Below, piece by piece: positions 1 through 8,256 of a stretch of 64,000 nucleotides of DNA (positions are counted from its first letter, which is position 1; each line of letters opens with the position of its first letter). Source of the DNA: Ollibium composti (GTDB lineage Bacteria; Pseudomonadota; Alphaproteobacteria; Rhizobiales; Rhizobiaceae); NCBI RefSeq assembly GCF_004801285.1, contig NZ_SSNY01000008.1, positions 124,001 through 188,000 on the forward strand, read 5' to 3'. The notes below the pieces were generated by a model. That model ran no database searches, was not told the origin of the DNA, and saw only the letters and a program-made list of their open reading frames with translations. A program made the position numbers and the translations under genes.

Positions 1-49
1 CCGGCCATTTCGTCGCCGGTTAGGAACAATCCACAGGAGGAACCAACGC

Positions 50-1579
50 ATGGAACTCAAATTCACCCGGTCGCTTCTCGGCGCGCTGGCACTGTCCACC
101 GCCCTGATTGCCGCTTCGCCGTCCCTCGCCGCCGGCAAGCTGACCGTTTCGCTGTCTCAGGACCCCGGCAGTTGGGACCCGGTCGATACCTTCCTCGTGG
201 CCTGGGCGACCGTGGCTACCAACATCTTCGATGGCCTGACCTATCGCGGGCCGGACCTGAAGCTGGTTCCCGGCCTTGCCGAGTCCTGGCAGGTCTCCGA
301 GGATGGCAAGAAGATCACCTTCAAGCTGCGCCAGAACGTCAAGTTCCACGACGGCGAGCCCTTCAATGCCGACGCCGTGAAATTCACCTTCGACCGCCTG
401 CTCGGCGACGAAGGCTCGAAGGGGCCGCAGAAATCCAACTACGCGGCGATCGAGAAGGTCGAGGTGGTCGATCCCTCGACCGTCGATTTCATCCTGAAGA
501 GCCCCGATCCGGTGCTTTTGACCAAGCTCGCGGGCTATGGCGCCATGATCGTGCCGCCGAACTACATCAAGGAAAAGGGCGAGGATTACTTCAACACCCA
601 CCCGGTCGGCACCGGCGCCTTCAAGTTCATCTCCTACGAGCCGAAGATCGGTGTGAAGCTCGAGGCCAATCCGGACTATTGGGGCGGTGCGCCGAAAATC
701 TCCGAGCTCGACTACAAGTTCATCACCGAGCCGGCCACCGCCGTCGCCGAGTTGCAGGCCGGCCGCGTCGACATCGTCGTGCCGCCGATCATCCCGATCT
801 CGATGGTGCCGACCATCAAGGGCGATTCCCGCCTCGAACTGATGAGCGTTCCGGGGCCGACGGTCGATGCGCTGCGCTTCAACACCCGCGACGGCATCAC
901 TGCTGACGTGCGCGTGCGCAAGGCGATCATCATGGCCGTCGACCGCAAAACCATCGTCGATGCCATCCTGGCCGGCCAGGCTTCGGAGATCGTCAGCTTC
1001 CAGAGCTCGCTCTCGCTCGGCTACGATCCGGACCTCAAGGGCCTGCCCTTCGATCCGGAAGGGGCGAAGAAGCTTCTGGCCGAGGCCGGCGTGAAGCCGG
1101 GCGCGCCGCTGCAGATCGACATCCGCGGCAATGACGCGACGATGAACGAGGTGGCGCAGGCAGTGAGCAGCTACCTGCAGGCCGTCGGCCTGAACCCCAC
1201 CATCAAGCCCTATGAATTGAACGTGCTGCTCAACGACATCATCCCGCAGGGCAAGACGGGCGCGCTGTTCCAGCAGAAGTGGGGCGGCTGGACCTTCGAC
1301 TACGACAACACCGCCTATTCGATGTATCACAGCGGCGAGAAGTGGAACCCCTACGAGAAGGACGCCGAGCTCGACAAGCTGCTGGAATCGCAGCGGCCGA
1401 TGACCGATGCGGCCGAGCGCGAGAAGGTGCTCAAGCAGATCGCCGCCTATGTGAACGACAAGGCGCTGGAACTGCCGCTCTACAATTCCAACGCCATCTA
1501 CGGCGTCAACAAGCGGGTGAAGAACTTCACGCCCGCCCCCGACAACCGCATCAAGCTCAACGAAGTGACTGTCGACTAG
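50..1579 (+). CDS. ABC transporter substrate-binding protein, family 5 (peptide/opine type)
   Basis: A 509-residue secreted solute receptor of the DppA/OppA family (SBP_bac_5), the periplasmic component of an ABC importer for oligopeptides or related solutes. The first 28 residues form a Sec signal peptide (basic start, hydrophobic core, cleavage near SLAA/GK). The mature part has the family hallmarks: an opening TVSLSQDPGSWDP-like segment, the 'GLAESW' stretch, and the 'F.P.NRIKLNEV'-like end; the length is normal. An AGGAGG ribosome site nine bases upstream fixes the ATG. Two permeases and an M14 peptidase follow in the same direction. The substrate cannot be told from sequence; the peptidase suggests a peptide or an N-substituted amino acid. 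Confidence 0.9.
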   Translation: MELKFTRSLLGALALSTALIAASPSLAAGKLTVSLSQDPGSWDPVDTFLVAWATVATNIFDGLTYRGPDLKLVPGLAESWQVSEDGKKITFKLRQNVKFHDGEPFNADAVKFTFDRLLGDEGSKGPQKSNYAAIEKVEVVDPSTVDFILKSPDPVLLTKLAGYGAMIVPPNYIKEKGEDYFNTHPVGTGAFKFISYEPKIGVKLEANPDYWGGAPKISELDYKFITEPATAVAELQAGRVDIVVPPIIPISMVPTIKGDSRLELMSVPGPTVDALRFNTRDGITADVRVRKAIIMAVDRKTIVDAILAGQASEIVSFQSSLSLGYDPDLKGLPFDPEGAKKLLAEAGVKPGAPLQIDIRGNDATMNEVAQAVSSYLQAVGLNPTIKPYELNVLLNDIIPQGKTGALFQQKWGGWTFDYDNTAYSMYHSGEKWNPYEKDAELDKLLESQRPMTDAAEREKVLKQIAAYVNDKALELPLYNSNAIYGVNKRVKNFTPAPDNRIKLNEVTVD

Positions 1580-1592
1580 GCGTGACCACTGC

Positions 1593-1619
1593 GGACGCCG
1601 CGCCCATTGCGCGGCGTCC
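1593..1619 (+). other. Intercistronic hairpin after binding-protein gene
   Basis: A perfect 11-base-pair stem (GGACGCCGCGC / GCGCGGCGTCC) with a 5-base loop lies 13 bases after the binding-protein stop codon and before the first permease gene. No T-run follows, so it is more likely an mRNA-stabilising or attenuating element than a full terminator, as in malE-malF. Confidence 0.7.
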
Positions 1620-1641
1620 TGACTAAACCCGGAGCGGCCCC

Positions 1642-2565
1642 GTGATCGGCTTTCTGACCAAACGCATCCTGCAGGCGATCTTCACTGTTCTCGTGGTGAC
1701 GCTGGTCGTCGCTTTCGCCATACGCCTCACCGGCGACCCGGCGCTGATCAGCGCGCAGGGCGGTGGCACCGTCACCGAGGCGGACCTGCAGCGCATCCGA
1801 GTCGCGCTGGGCGTCGACCGGCCGTTCTACGTGCAGTATTTCGGTTTCCTCAAAGGGCTGCTGACGCTCGATTTTGGTCGCAGCTTCGTCGGCGGCACGC
1901 CGGTATCGCAACTGATCGGCACGGCGCTGCCGGCGACGCTGACGCTTGCCTTCGCCTCGCTCTTCGTCTCCATCGTGCTGTCGATTCCGCTCGGCGTAAA
2001 GGCCGCCACAACGCGCGGCAAATGGCCTGACCAGGCGATCCGTATCTTTTCCTTGATCGGCCTGTCCTTCCCGAATTTCTGGCTGGCGACGATGCTGGTG
2101 CTGTTGTTCGCCATCGCGCTGCAATGGCTGCCGCCGTCCGGCTATGACGGCTTTTCCAGCTACATCATGCCGGCCGTCACCATGGGGCTGATCTTGACGG
2201 CGACCAATGTGCGGCTCGTGCGCACCACCATGCTCGACACGCTGCGCTCGCAATATGTCATGGTCGCCCGCGCCAAGGGGCTCAGCGAAACCAAGGTGCT
2301 CTACAAGCACGCTCTGCGCAATTGCGCCATCGTGCTGCTGACCTTCCTCGGCGTGCAGTTCGGCGGCCTGCTCGGCGGCATCGTCGTGGTCGAGCGCGTG
2401 TTCAACTGGCCGGGCATGGGCACGCTCGCCTTCGACGCGGTCGCCGCGCGCGATTATCCGGTGCTGCAATCCGTCATCACCGTGCTCTCGGCTCTCATCA
2501 TCGGCGTCAACCTTCTGATCGATCTTGCTTACGGGTTGATCGACCCACGCATCAGGACGCAGTGA
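1642..2565 (+). CDS. ABC transporter permease, DppB family
   Basis: A 307-residue inner-membrane permease of the BPD_transp_1 superfamily, DppB/OppB branch. It begins with the typical 'FLTKRILQAIFTVLVV' membrane anchor, has about six hydrophobic segments, and carries the EAA-loop signature near residues 205-225 (VARAKGLSETKVLYKHALRN), the surface that contacts the ATPase. The end 'YGLIDPRIR' is typical of the family. It starts with GTG, preceded by GGAG. It should pair with the DppC-like protein directly downstream (one-base gap) to form the channel for the solute captured by the upstream receptor. Confidence 0.92.
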   Translation: MIGFLTKRILQAIFTVLVVTLVVAFAIRLTGDPALISAQGGGTVTEADLQRIRVALGVDRPFYVQYFGFLKGLLTLDFGRSFVGGTPVSQLIGTALPATLTLAFASLFVSIVLSIPLGVKAATTRGKWPDQAIRIFSLIGLSFPNFWLATMLVLLFAIALQWLPPSGYDGFSSYIMPAVTMGLILTATNVRLVRTTMLDTLRSQYVMVARAKGLSETKVLYKHALRNCAIVLLTFLGVQFGGLLGGIVVVERVFNWPGMGTLAFDAVAARDYPVLQSVITVLSALIIGVNLLIDLAYGLIDPRIRTQ

Positions 2566-2566
2566 A

Positions 2567-3421
2567 ATGGCCAATGCAACGACATCCGGGCGTCTCAACC
2601 GCTTCAAGGCGATGGAATTCGTCGTCGGCATCCTTTTGTTCGGCACGATCTGTCTGGCCGTCCTGTTCGCGCCGCTGCTGTTTCCCGACGGCGGCACCAA
2701 GATCGACCTCGCCGCCCGCCTGACGGCACCGTTCCAGAGCTTCGCGCATGTGCTGGGCACCGACCCGCTCGGCCGCGACGTGCTGGCGCGCGTGGTGACC
2801 GGCGGCAAGGTCTCGCTGGTCGTCGGCTTCGCCTCGGTGGTCGGCTCGATCTTCGTCGGCGTGGCGATGGGGCTGGTCGCCGGCTACTATCGCGGCGCCT
2901 GGGACGCGCTCCTGATGCGCTTCGTCGACGTGCAACTCGCCCTGCCCTTCATCCTGCTCGCCATCACCTTCTTCGCCATCCTCGGCGGCAGCCTGATCAA
3001 CACCATCGTCCTGCTGATCGTGTCACAATGCGTGCAATATGCCCGCCTCGTCCGCGGGTCGGTGCTGTCGCTGCGCGAGCGCGAGTTCATCCTGTCGGCG
3101 CGCGCCATCGGGGTGGCCGACCGCAACATCATCCTGCGCCATCTTCTGCCCAACCTGCTAGGTCCGGTGATCGTGCTGGCGACGTTGAACTTCGCCAACA
3201 ACATCCTGCTCGAAAGCAGCCTGACCTTCCTCGGCCTCGGCGTCGATCCGACCATTCCGAGCTGGGGCGGCATGCTGGCCGATGCACGCACCTATCTGCA
3301 GACGGCATGGTGGGTCAGCGTTTTCCCCGGCCTCGCCATCCTGCTCACCGTGCTCGGCCTCAATCTCCTGGGCGACTGGCTGCGTGACAGCCTCGACCCG
3401 ACCGGAAGGACGTCGCGATGA
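2567..3421 (+). CDS. ABC transporter permease, DppC family
   Basis: A 284-residue partner permease of the DppC/OppC type. The N-terminal membrane helix is followed by the 'LGTDPLGRDVLARV' segment that marks this branch. The EAA loop is at roughly residues 178-200 (SARAIGVADRNIILRHLLPN), and the C-terminal 'LNLLGDWLRDSLDP' is conserved in DppC proteins. The stop codon overlaps the next start (ATGA), so the peptidase is translationally coupled. No ATPase genes (DppD/F) appear downstream; they must lie before the window or elsewhere. Confidence 0.92.
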   Translation: MANATTSGRLNRFKAMEFVVGILLFGTICLAVLFAPLLFPDGGTKIDLAARLTAPFQSFAHVLGTDPLGRDVLARVVTGGKVSLVVGFASVVGSIFVGVAMGLVAGYYRGAWDALLMRFVDVQLALPFILLAITFFAILGGSLINTIVLLIVSQCVQYARLVRGSVLSLREREFILSARAIGVADRNIILRHLLPNLLGPVIVLATLNFANNILLESSLTFLGLGVDPTIPSWGGMLADARTYLQTAWWVSVFPGLAILLTVLGLNLLGDWLRDSLDPTGRTSR

Positions 3422-5136
3422 CCATGCTGCTCGACAAGCGCTTCGAGCGCACGCTGGATGCCGTCCTCAAGGCTGAGCGCGGCACCTCCACACTGGAGCT
3501 GTGGACATTCGACGACCGCAGGCATCGCCGCGAGGCCGAGGCGCGTTTCGCCAAGGCCAGCATTTCCGCGCGCTGCCGCAGCGCCTACAAGCCCCTGCTC
3601 CACTTCTTCCTGGAGGAGGTCGAGCGTACCGAGTTGGCCGCCGCAAGGATCGCCTATCCCGTGCATGAACAGGCCGCGGCGAACCGGTTCCGGCTAGAGG
3701 CCTATCCTCTTGCCGGTCTGCTCGAAGGCGTCGACCTCGCTTTCGAGCCACGGCAGGGCGATGGTTTCGTCTACGACGTCGAGTTGCGTTTCAAGGATGG
3801 CCGGCGCCAAACCCATTCGGTGCTGGCGCCCAACCGTCTGCATGGCGACGCGCAGGACCGGCCGACGGTATCGCCGACGGGCTGGATCGTCCGTGACGGC
3901 AAGGGTCCCGGCGAACGGCTGGAGACGGACTACGAGCGGCTGTTCGAGGCAATCTGCTTGGCGGCGACAAACGCCGATTGGCCGAAGAGCGAGCCGTTCT
4001 TTCCCGAGCTCGCCATCGACGTTGCCTATCCCGCCGAAGACGAGGCGCTCGACTTCTCGCACGAGGTCGTGAGCCTCAGGGAAGCGCTGCACGAGGACCT
4101 TTATTTCACGCTGCTGGATGTCTTTCATAGGCGTTCCGGCCGCGCGCCGGGAGACCGGACGCTGCAACCCGGCCGCATCGTGCCGATGGTCGTCGGGCGA
4201 GGAGAAAAGGTCAGCGCGCGTGTCGAGGTGCGGCCGATCCGCCGCTTCGCGACCAAGGCGAACGACCGGCCATCGGAACCCATCCGCTCGGCACCGGGTT
4301 TCGCGCGCATCGCGGCCGAGTTGACGAAGGTGGGCGGCACACCGTTCGAGGTGCGTTCGGTCGGCGGCCGCAGGATCGTCGCGCACCATGTGTCGGGGAG
4401 CGACGTGCCGGTCATGGTCAGCGGCGGGCAGCATCCGAACGAGGTGACCGGGGTGCTCGGCGCGCTGTTCGGCGGACAGGCGCTGGCAAGCAAGCCCAAC
4501 GCGCATTTCACCGTTTCGCCGGTCGAAAACCCGGACGGCTATGCGCTGCACCAGCGCCTGTGCCGCGATAACCTGAACCACATGCACCACGCCGCGCGCT
4601 ACACCGCGCTGGGCGATGACATGGAATACCGGTCATCGGGCAAGCTGTGGGAGAAGGAAATCCGCGTCGCTGCCCAGCGGCTCACCGGTGCGACACTGCA
4701 TGTCAACCTGCATGGCTACCCGTCGCATGAATGGACCCGGCCGCTTATGGGTTACATTCCGCGCGGCTTCGAGATGTGGACGCTGCCGAAGGGTTTTTTC
4801 CTTATCCTGCGCTACCACCCGGGATGGGAAGAGCCGGCCATGACGATGCTGGACAGCGTGACCAGGCGACTGGGCAAGGTGCCAGGCCTCACCGACCTCA
4901 ACCGCAGGCAGATCGCCCTTTACGAGATCCATGCCGGCGATGCAGGCTTCCAGATGATCAATGGCTTTCCATGCCATTGTTCGCTGGACGAGCGCTCCAG
5001 CGTGCCGGTGACTCTGATCACCGAATACCCGGACGAGACGATCTACGGCGACGCTCTGGTAGCCGGCTACAAGGCGCAGGCGGAAACGGTCGTCGCGGCC
5101 TATGACGCCTGGCAGGTCTGCGCGCCGGAGGCCTGA
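3418..5136 (+). CDS. M14-family zinc carboxypeptidase-like protein
   Basis: A 572-residue protein whose C-terminal half is an M14 (carboxypeptidase A-like) zinc peptidase domain. Visible zinc ligands are H339 and E342 in 'GGQHPNE' and H432 in 'HVNLHGYPSHEW'; E536 in 'LITEYPDE' is a candidate catalytic glutamate. 'SPVENPDGY' is a family landmark. The N-terminal roughly 300 residues match no domain I can name. There is no signal peptide, so it probably acts in the cytoplasm on the imported solute. It is coupled by an ATGA overlap to the permease gene, which ties it to this importer. The substrate (peptide, or N-acyl or other amide) is unknown. Confidence 0.8.
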   Translation: MTMLLDKRFERTLDAVLKAERGTSTLELWTFDDRRHRREAEARFAKASISARCRSAYKPLLHFFLEEVERTELAAARIAYPVHEQAAANRFRLEAYPLAGLLEGVDLAFEPRQGDGFVYDVELRFKDGRRQTHSVLAPNRLHGDAQDRPTVSPTGWIVRDGKGPGERLETDYERLFEAICLAATNADWPKSEPFFPELAIDVAYPAEDEALDFSHEVVSLREALHEDLYFTLLDVFHRRSGRAPGDRTLQPGRIVPMVVGRGEKVSARVEVRPIRRFATKANDRPSEPIRSAPGFARIAAELTKVGGTPFEVRSVGGRRIVAHHVSGSDVPVMVSGGQHPNEVTGVLGALFGGQALASKPNAHFTVSPVENPDGYALHQRLCRDNLNHMHHAARYTALGDDMEYRSSGKLWEKEIRVAAQRLTGATLHVNLHGYPSHEWTRPLMGYIPRGFEMWTLPKGFFLILRYHPGWEEPAMTMLDSVTRRLGKVPGLTDLNRRQIALYEIHAGDAGFQMINGFPCHCSLDERSSVPVTLITEYPDETIYGDALVAGYKAQAETVVAAYDAWQVCAPEA

Positions 5137-5175
5137 ACCTGCTGCCGGCGCCCCGCCCTGACGCTGTACCCAGCT

Positions 5176-7275
5176 TCAGCGGGTGAAGCTCTGGGCGTTA
5201 CCGGCATCGACGTTGACGATGTTTCCGGTGGATTTGGCCGACATATCGGACGCGAGGAAGTAGACCGCCTCGGCGATGTCTTCGGGGAAGACCGAGCGCT
5301 TGAGCATGGAGCGCTTGCGGTAGTGCTCTTCCAGTTCGTCCGGCTGCATCGAATAGGCGGCCGCGCGCTGCTCGCGCCATTCCCCGGTCCAGATCTTCGA
5401 ACCGCGCAGCACGGCGTCGGGATTTACGGTGTTGACGCGGATCTGATGTTCCGCCCCTTCCAGCGCCAGGCATCGCGCCAGATGGATTTCAGCAGCCTTG
5501 GCGGTGCAGTAGGCGGCTGCGTTCGGCGAAGCGGCAAGGCCGTTCTTCGAGGCGATGAAGACGACGTTGCCGCCGATCGCCTGCCGCTTGAAAAGCCGGA
5601 AGGCCTCGCGCGAAACCAGGAAGTAGCCCTTGGCGAGAATGTCCATGTTGCGGTTCCACATCGACAGTTCGGTGTTTTCGATGGGAGCCGAGGACGAGAT
5701 GCCGGCATTGGAGACGAGGATGTCGAGGCCGCCGAATTCGACCACCGTCGAGGCGAAGCCGGCGGCGACGTCCTCTTCGCTGGTGACGTCGAGCCTGATG
5801 GACCGGACGAAGTCCTTGCCGAACGCCGTGCCGAGCTCGCCGTTCGCGACCTCCAGCGCCGTCGCGTCGATATCCGCAAGCACCACGCAGGCGCCTTCGC
5901 GCAGGAGGCGGATCGCCGTCGCCTTGCCGATGCCGCCGGCGCCGCCGGTCACCAGCGCGACACGGCCGGCGAGCGATTTCGGCTTGGGCATGCGTTGCAG
6001 CTTGGCTTCCTCGAGCAGCCAGTATTCGATGTCGAACGCCTCCTGCTCCGGCAGGCCGACATAGTCGGACACCGCCGAAGCGCCGCGCATGACATTGATC
6101 GCGTTGACGTAGAACTCGCCTGCGATGCGGGCGGTCGCCTTGTCGGCGGCGAAGGTGAGCATGCCGATGCCGGGTATCAGGTAGACGACGGCGTTGGGAT
6201 CGCGCACGGCGGGCGAATTGCCGTGCCGGCAACGGTCGTAATAGGCCTGATAGTCCGCCCGGTACGCAGCCACGTCGTCGGCCAGCCGCGCCGCGACGGC
6301 TTCGACATCCGGCCTGGCCGGGTCGAAGTCGATCACCAGCGGCCTGATCTTGGTGCGCAGGAAATGGTCGGGACAGGAGGTGCCGAGCGCCGCCAGCGGG
6401 CGCAGCTTTTCGGAATTGACGAATTCCAGCACCGCCTCGGAATCGTCGAAGTGGCCGACCTTGCTGATCGCGCCGGAAATCATGCCGCGAATCTTCGGCA
6501 TCAGGCGGGCGGCGACGGCGCGCCGCTCCTGCGGCGCCAGCGCCTTGACGGCGGCTCCGCCGAAGGCCGGCTTGCCGCTGGTCTGCCCGTCGAACCATTC
6601 GATCGCCGCATTGATCGTGTCGATCGTGGTCCGGTAGCATTCTTCTGGCGTGTCGCCCCAGGTGAACAGGCCGTGGCTCTCCAACACGACGCCCTTGGCC
6701 TTCGGATTCTCCTTGCAGAATTTCTCCAGCCACAGGCCGAGCTCGTAGCCCGGCCGCCGCCAGGGCAGCCAGCCGATCGCATCGCCGAAGACGGTCTTCG
6801 TCAGCGCCCTGGAGTCCTTCGCCGCGGCGATGGCGATGATGGCATCGGGATGCATGTGATCGACGAACGGCTTCGGCACATAGGCGTGCAGCGGCGTGTC
6901 GATGGAGGCGGCGCGAGGGTTGAGGTTGAAGGTGCAGTGCGGCAGGTAGCCGACCATCTCGTCCTCGTGGTCGGGTCCGCGATAGAGCCCCTTCAGCGCC
7001 CGCAGCTTGTCCATGTAGAGCGTGGCGAAACCGTCCAGCTTGATGGAGGCGCTGTCGCCGCCGGACCCCTTGACCCACAGGACTTCCACCATCTCCCCAG
7101 TCAGCGGGTCCTTCTGCATGATCTTCGAGGACGTGTTGCCGCCGCCGTAATTGGTGACCCGCTTGTCGGAACCCAAAAGGTTCGAGCGGTACACCAGACG
7201 CTCGGGCTCGCTCATGGCGGCCGCCTTCTTCTCATCCCACAGGTTGGCGAGCAGCGCTGAACGTTTGTCGGGCAT
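5176..7275 (-). CDS. rhaD: Bifunctional rhamnulose-1-phosphate aldolase / short-chain dehydrogenase
   Basis: A 699-residue fusion used for L-rhamnose breakdown in rhizobia. Residues about 15-400 are a class II aldolase/adducin domain that would cleave L-rhamnulose-1-phosphate to DHAP and L-lactaldehyde; zinc-ligand motifs are 'DHMHPD' and 'ESHGLFTWG'. Residues about 430-699 are a short-chain dehydrogenase with the NAD-binding 'VTGGAGGIGKA' and the catalytic YxxxK in 'AAYCTAKAAE', expected to oxidise or reduce the lactaldehyde. Divergent from rhaR across a region holding a strong operator-like inverted repeat. The family is often annotated RhaD in Rhizobium. A paralogue of the same architecture lies at 29840-31888. 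Confidence 0.9.
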   Translation of the reverse strand: MPDKRSALLANLWDEKKAAAMSEPERLVYRSNLLGSDKRVTNYGGGNTSSKIMQKDPLTGEMVEVLWVKGSGGDSASIKLDGFATLYMDKLRALKGLYRGPDHEDEMVGYLPHCTFNLNPRAASIDTPLHAYVPKPFVDHMHPDAIIAIAAAKDSRALTKTVFGDAIGWLPWRRPGYELGLWLEKFCKENPKAKGVVLESHGLFTWGDTPEECYRTTIDTINAAIEWFDGQTSGKPAFGGAAVKALAPQERRAVAARLMPKIRGMISGAISKVGHFDDSEAVLEFVNSEKLRPLAALGTSCPDHFLRTKIRPLVIDFDPARPDVEAVAARLADDVAAYRADYQAYYDRCRHGNSPAVRDPNAVVYLIPGIGMLTFAADKATARIAGEFYVNAINVMRGASAVSDYVGLPEQEAFDIEYWLLEEAKLQRMPKPKSLAGRVALVTGGAGGIGKATAIRLLREGACVVLADIDATALEVANGELGTAFGKDFVRSIRLDVTSEEDVAAGFASTVVEFGGLDILVSNAGISSSAPIENTELSMWNRNMDILAKGYFLVSREAFRLFKRQAIGGNVVFIASKNGLAASPNAAAYCTAKAAEIHLARCLALEGAEHQIRVNTVNPDAVLRGSKIWTGEWREQRAAAYSMQPDELEEHYRKRSMLKRSVFPEDIAEAVYFLASDMSAKSTGNIVNVDAGNAQSFTR

Positions 7276-7362
7276 GATTGGACCTCCGGATGGCGCCGTG
7301 CGCCCTCGCTCTATTCAGAAGCATGCGTGCAAAAAGTCAATCATCAAAAGATGGAAATAGCT

Positions 7363-7402
7363 CATTTTGCAGCGCAATGTAATCGTATTGCATTGCAAAA
7401 TG
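7363..7402. promoter_or_regulatory. Probable RhaR operator, 40-bp inverted repeat
   Basis: Arms CATTTTGCA-gc-GCAAT (7363-7378) and ATTGC-at-TGCAAAATG (7387-7402) are inverted repeats matching at 14 of 16 positions around a centre at 7382.5. They sit in the AT-rich divergent rhaD/rhaR gap, the usual place for a DeoR-family operator. A second, shorter dyad, TCAATCA (7337-7343) with TGATTGA (7401-7407), overlaps it. On the minus strand TTGACT (7340-7335) is a possible -35 for rhaD; no good -10 was seen. Confidence 0.65.
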
Positions 7403-7491
7403 ATTGAAGTCTCTCAAAACAGGCTTGCCAATGACGCCAGATTGCGTAACTTGGATCAGGGCTGGGAGGATTGCCGGCCAAGGAGGATAAT

Positions 7492-8256
7492 TTGAACGAT
7501 TTGGCCCGCCAGCGGCAGATCGTCGAGCTTTTGCGGGATCGCCCTTTCGCATCGGTTCGCGAGTTGCAGGAGCGCCTCGGCGTCTCCGCCGCGACGGTGC
7601 GCCGCGACATCGACAAGATCGACGAGTCCGGTGATGCGCGGAAGGTCTATGGCGGCGTATCCGCGCTGGAGACGTCCGGCGCCGTCTTCGCCCGCCCCTA
7701 TGACGAGAACCGCGATCTCGCGGTCGAGGCGAAGCGGCAGATCGCCGATCTCGCCGCCACGATGGTGAAGGACGGCGACGCCGTTATCGTCAACGGCGGC
7801 TCGACCTGCTTCCATCTCGGCGTCAAGCTCGCCGACCGCAACATCCGCCTGTTCACCAATTCGATGCCGCTGGCGGCCTATCTCGGCGAGAACGGTTCGT
7901 GCAGCCTGACCGTGGCCGGCGGCGACCTGCACCGCGAGCCACGGGTGATTTATTCCTCCTCGGCGCCAACGGCTTTCTACGGCTCCAAGTTCTTTCTCGG
8001 CGCGCAAGGCATCAGTGCCGAGGGCCTGCTCGAATCCCATCCGCTGATGGTCCGCTCGATCCAGGAACTGAGCCAGACGGCGGACCAGATCGTCGTGCTG
8101 GCCGACAGCCGCAAATTCTCGATCCACGCCCGCAACGTCGCGCTGCCGCTCGCGCGGGTCGGCACGCTGATCACCGACGACGGTCTCAGCGACGCTGCCG
8201 CCCGCATGCTGGAAAGCGCCGGCGTCGCCGTGAGAATTGCCGGAGGGGCGCCATGA
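7492..8256 (+). CDS. rhaR: DeoR-family transcriptional regulator of rhamnose genes
   Basis: A 254-residue cytoplasmic regulator. Residues about 5-55 are the DeoR winged helix-turn-helix ('SVRELQERLGVSAATVRRDI'), and residues 75-230 the DeoR sensor domain related to sugar-phosphate isomerases ('VNGGSTCFHLG', 'LFTNSMPLAAYL'). I chose the TTG at 7492 because a perfect AGGAGG lies five bases before it; the in-frame TTG at 7471 has its purine run touching the codon. It heads the rhaR-K-T-P-Q-S operon, matching the position of RhaR in Rhizobium leguminosarum, where it controls rhamnose genes. The stop overlaps the kinase start (ATGA). Confidence 0.88.
   Translation: MNDLARQRQIVELLRDRPFASVRELQERLGVSAATVRRDIDKIDESGDARKVYGGVSALETSGAVFARPYDENRDLAVEAKRQIADLAATMVKDGDAVIVNGGSTCFHLGVKLADRNIRLFTNSMPLAAYLGENGSCSLTVAGGDLHREPRVIYSSSAPTAFYGSKFFLGAQGISAEGLLESHPLMVRSIQELSQTADQIVVLADSRKFSIHARNVALPLARVGTLITDDGLSDAAARMLESAGVAVRIAGGAP

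Noticed and set aside
20..1330. A 436-codon minus-strand frame opposite the first binding protein
   Set aside because: No recognisable motif, no ribosome site; the plus strand carries a complete family 5 receptor with signal peptide.
1593..1619. Reading the hairpin after the first receptor as a transcription terminator
   Set aside because: No T-run follows and the permeases needed for function lie just behind it, so attenuation or mRNA protection is more likely.
5323..7260. A 645-codon plus-strand frame opposite rhaD
   Set aside because: Shadow frame of rhaD; the translated sequence is arginine/aspartate-rich and shows no domain.
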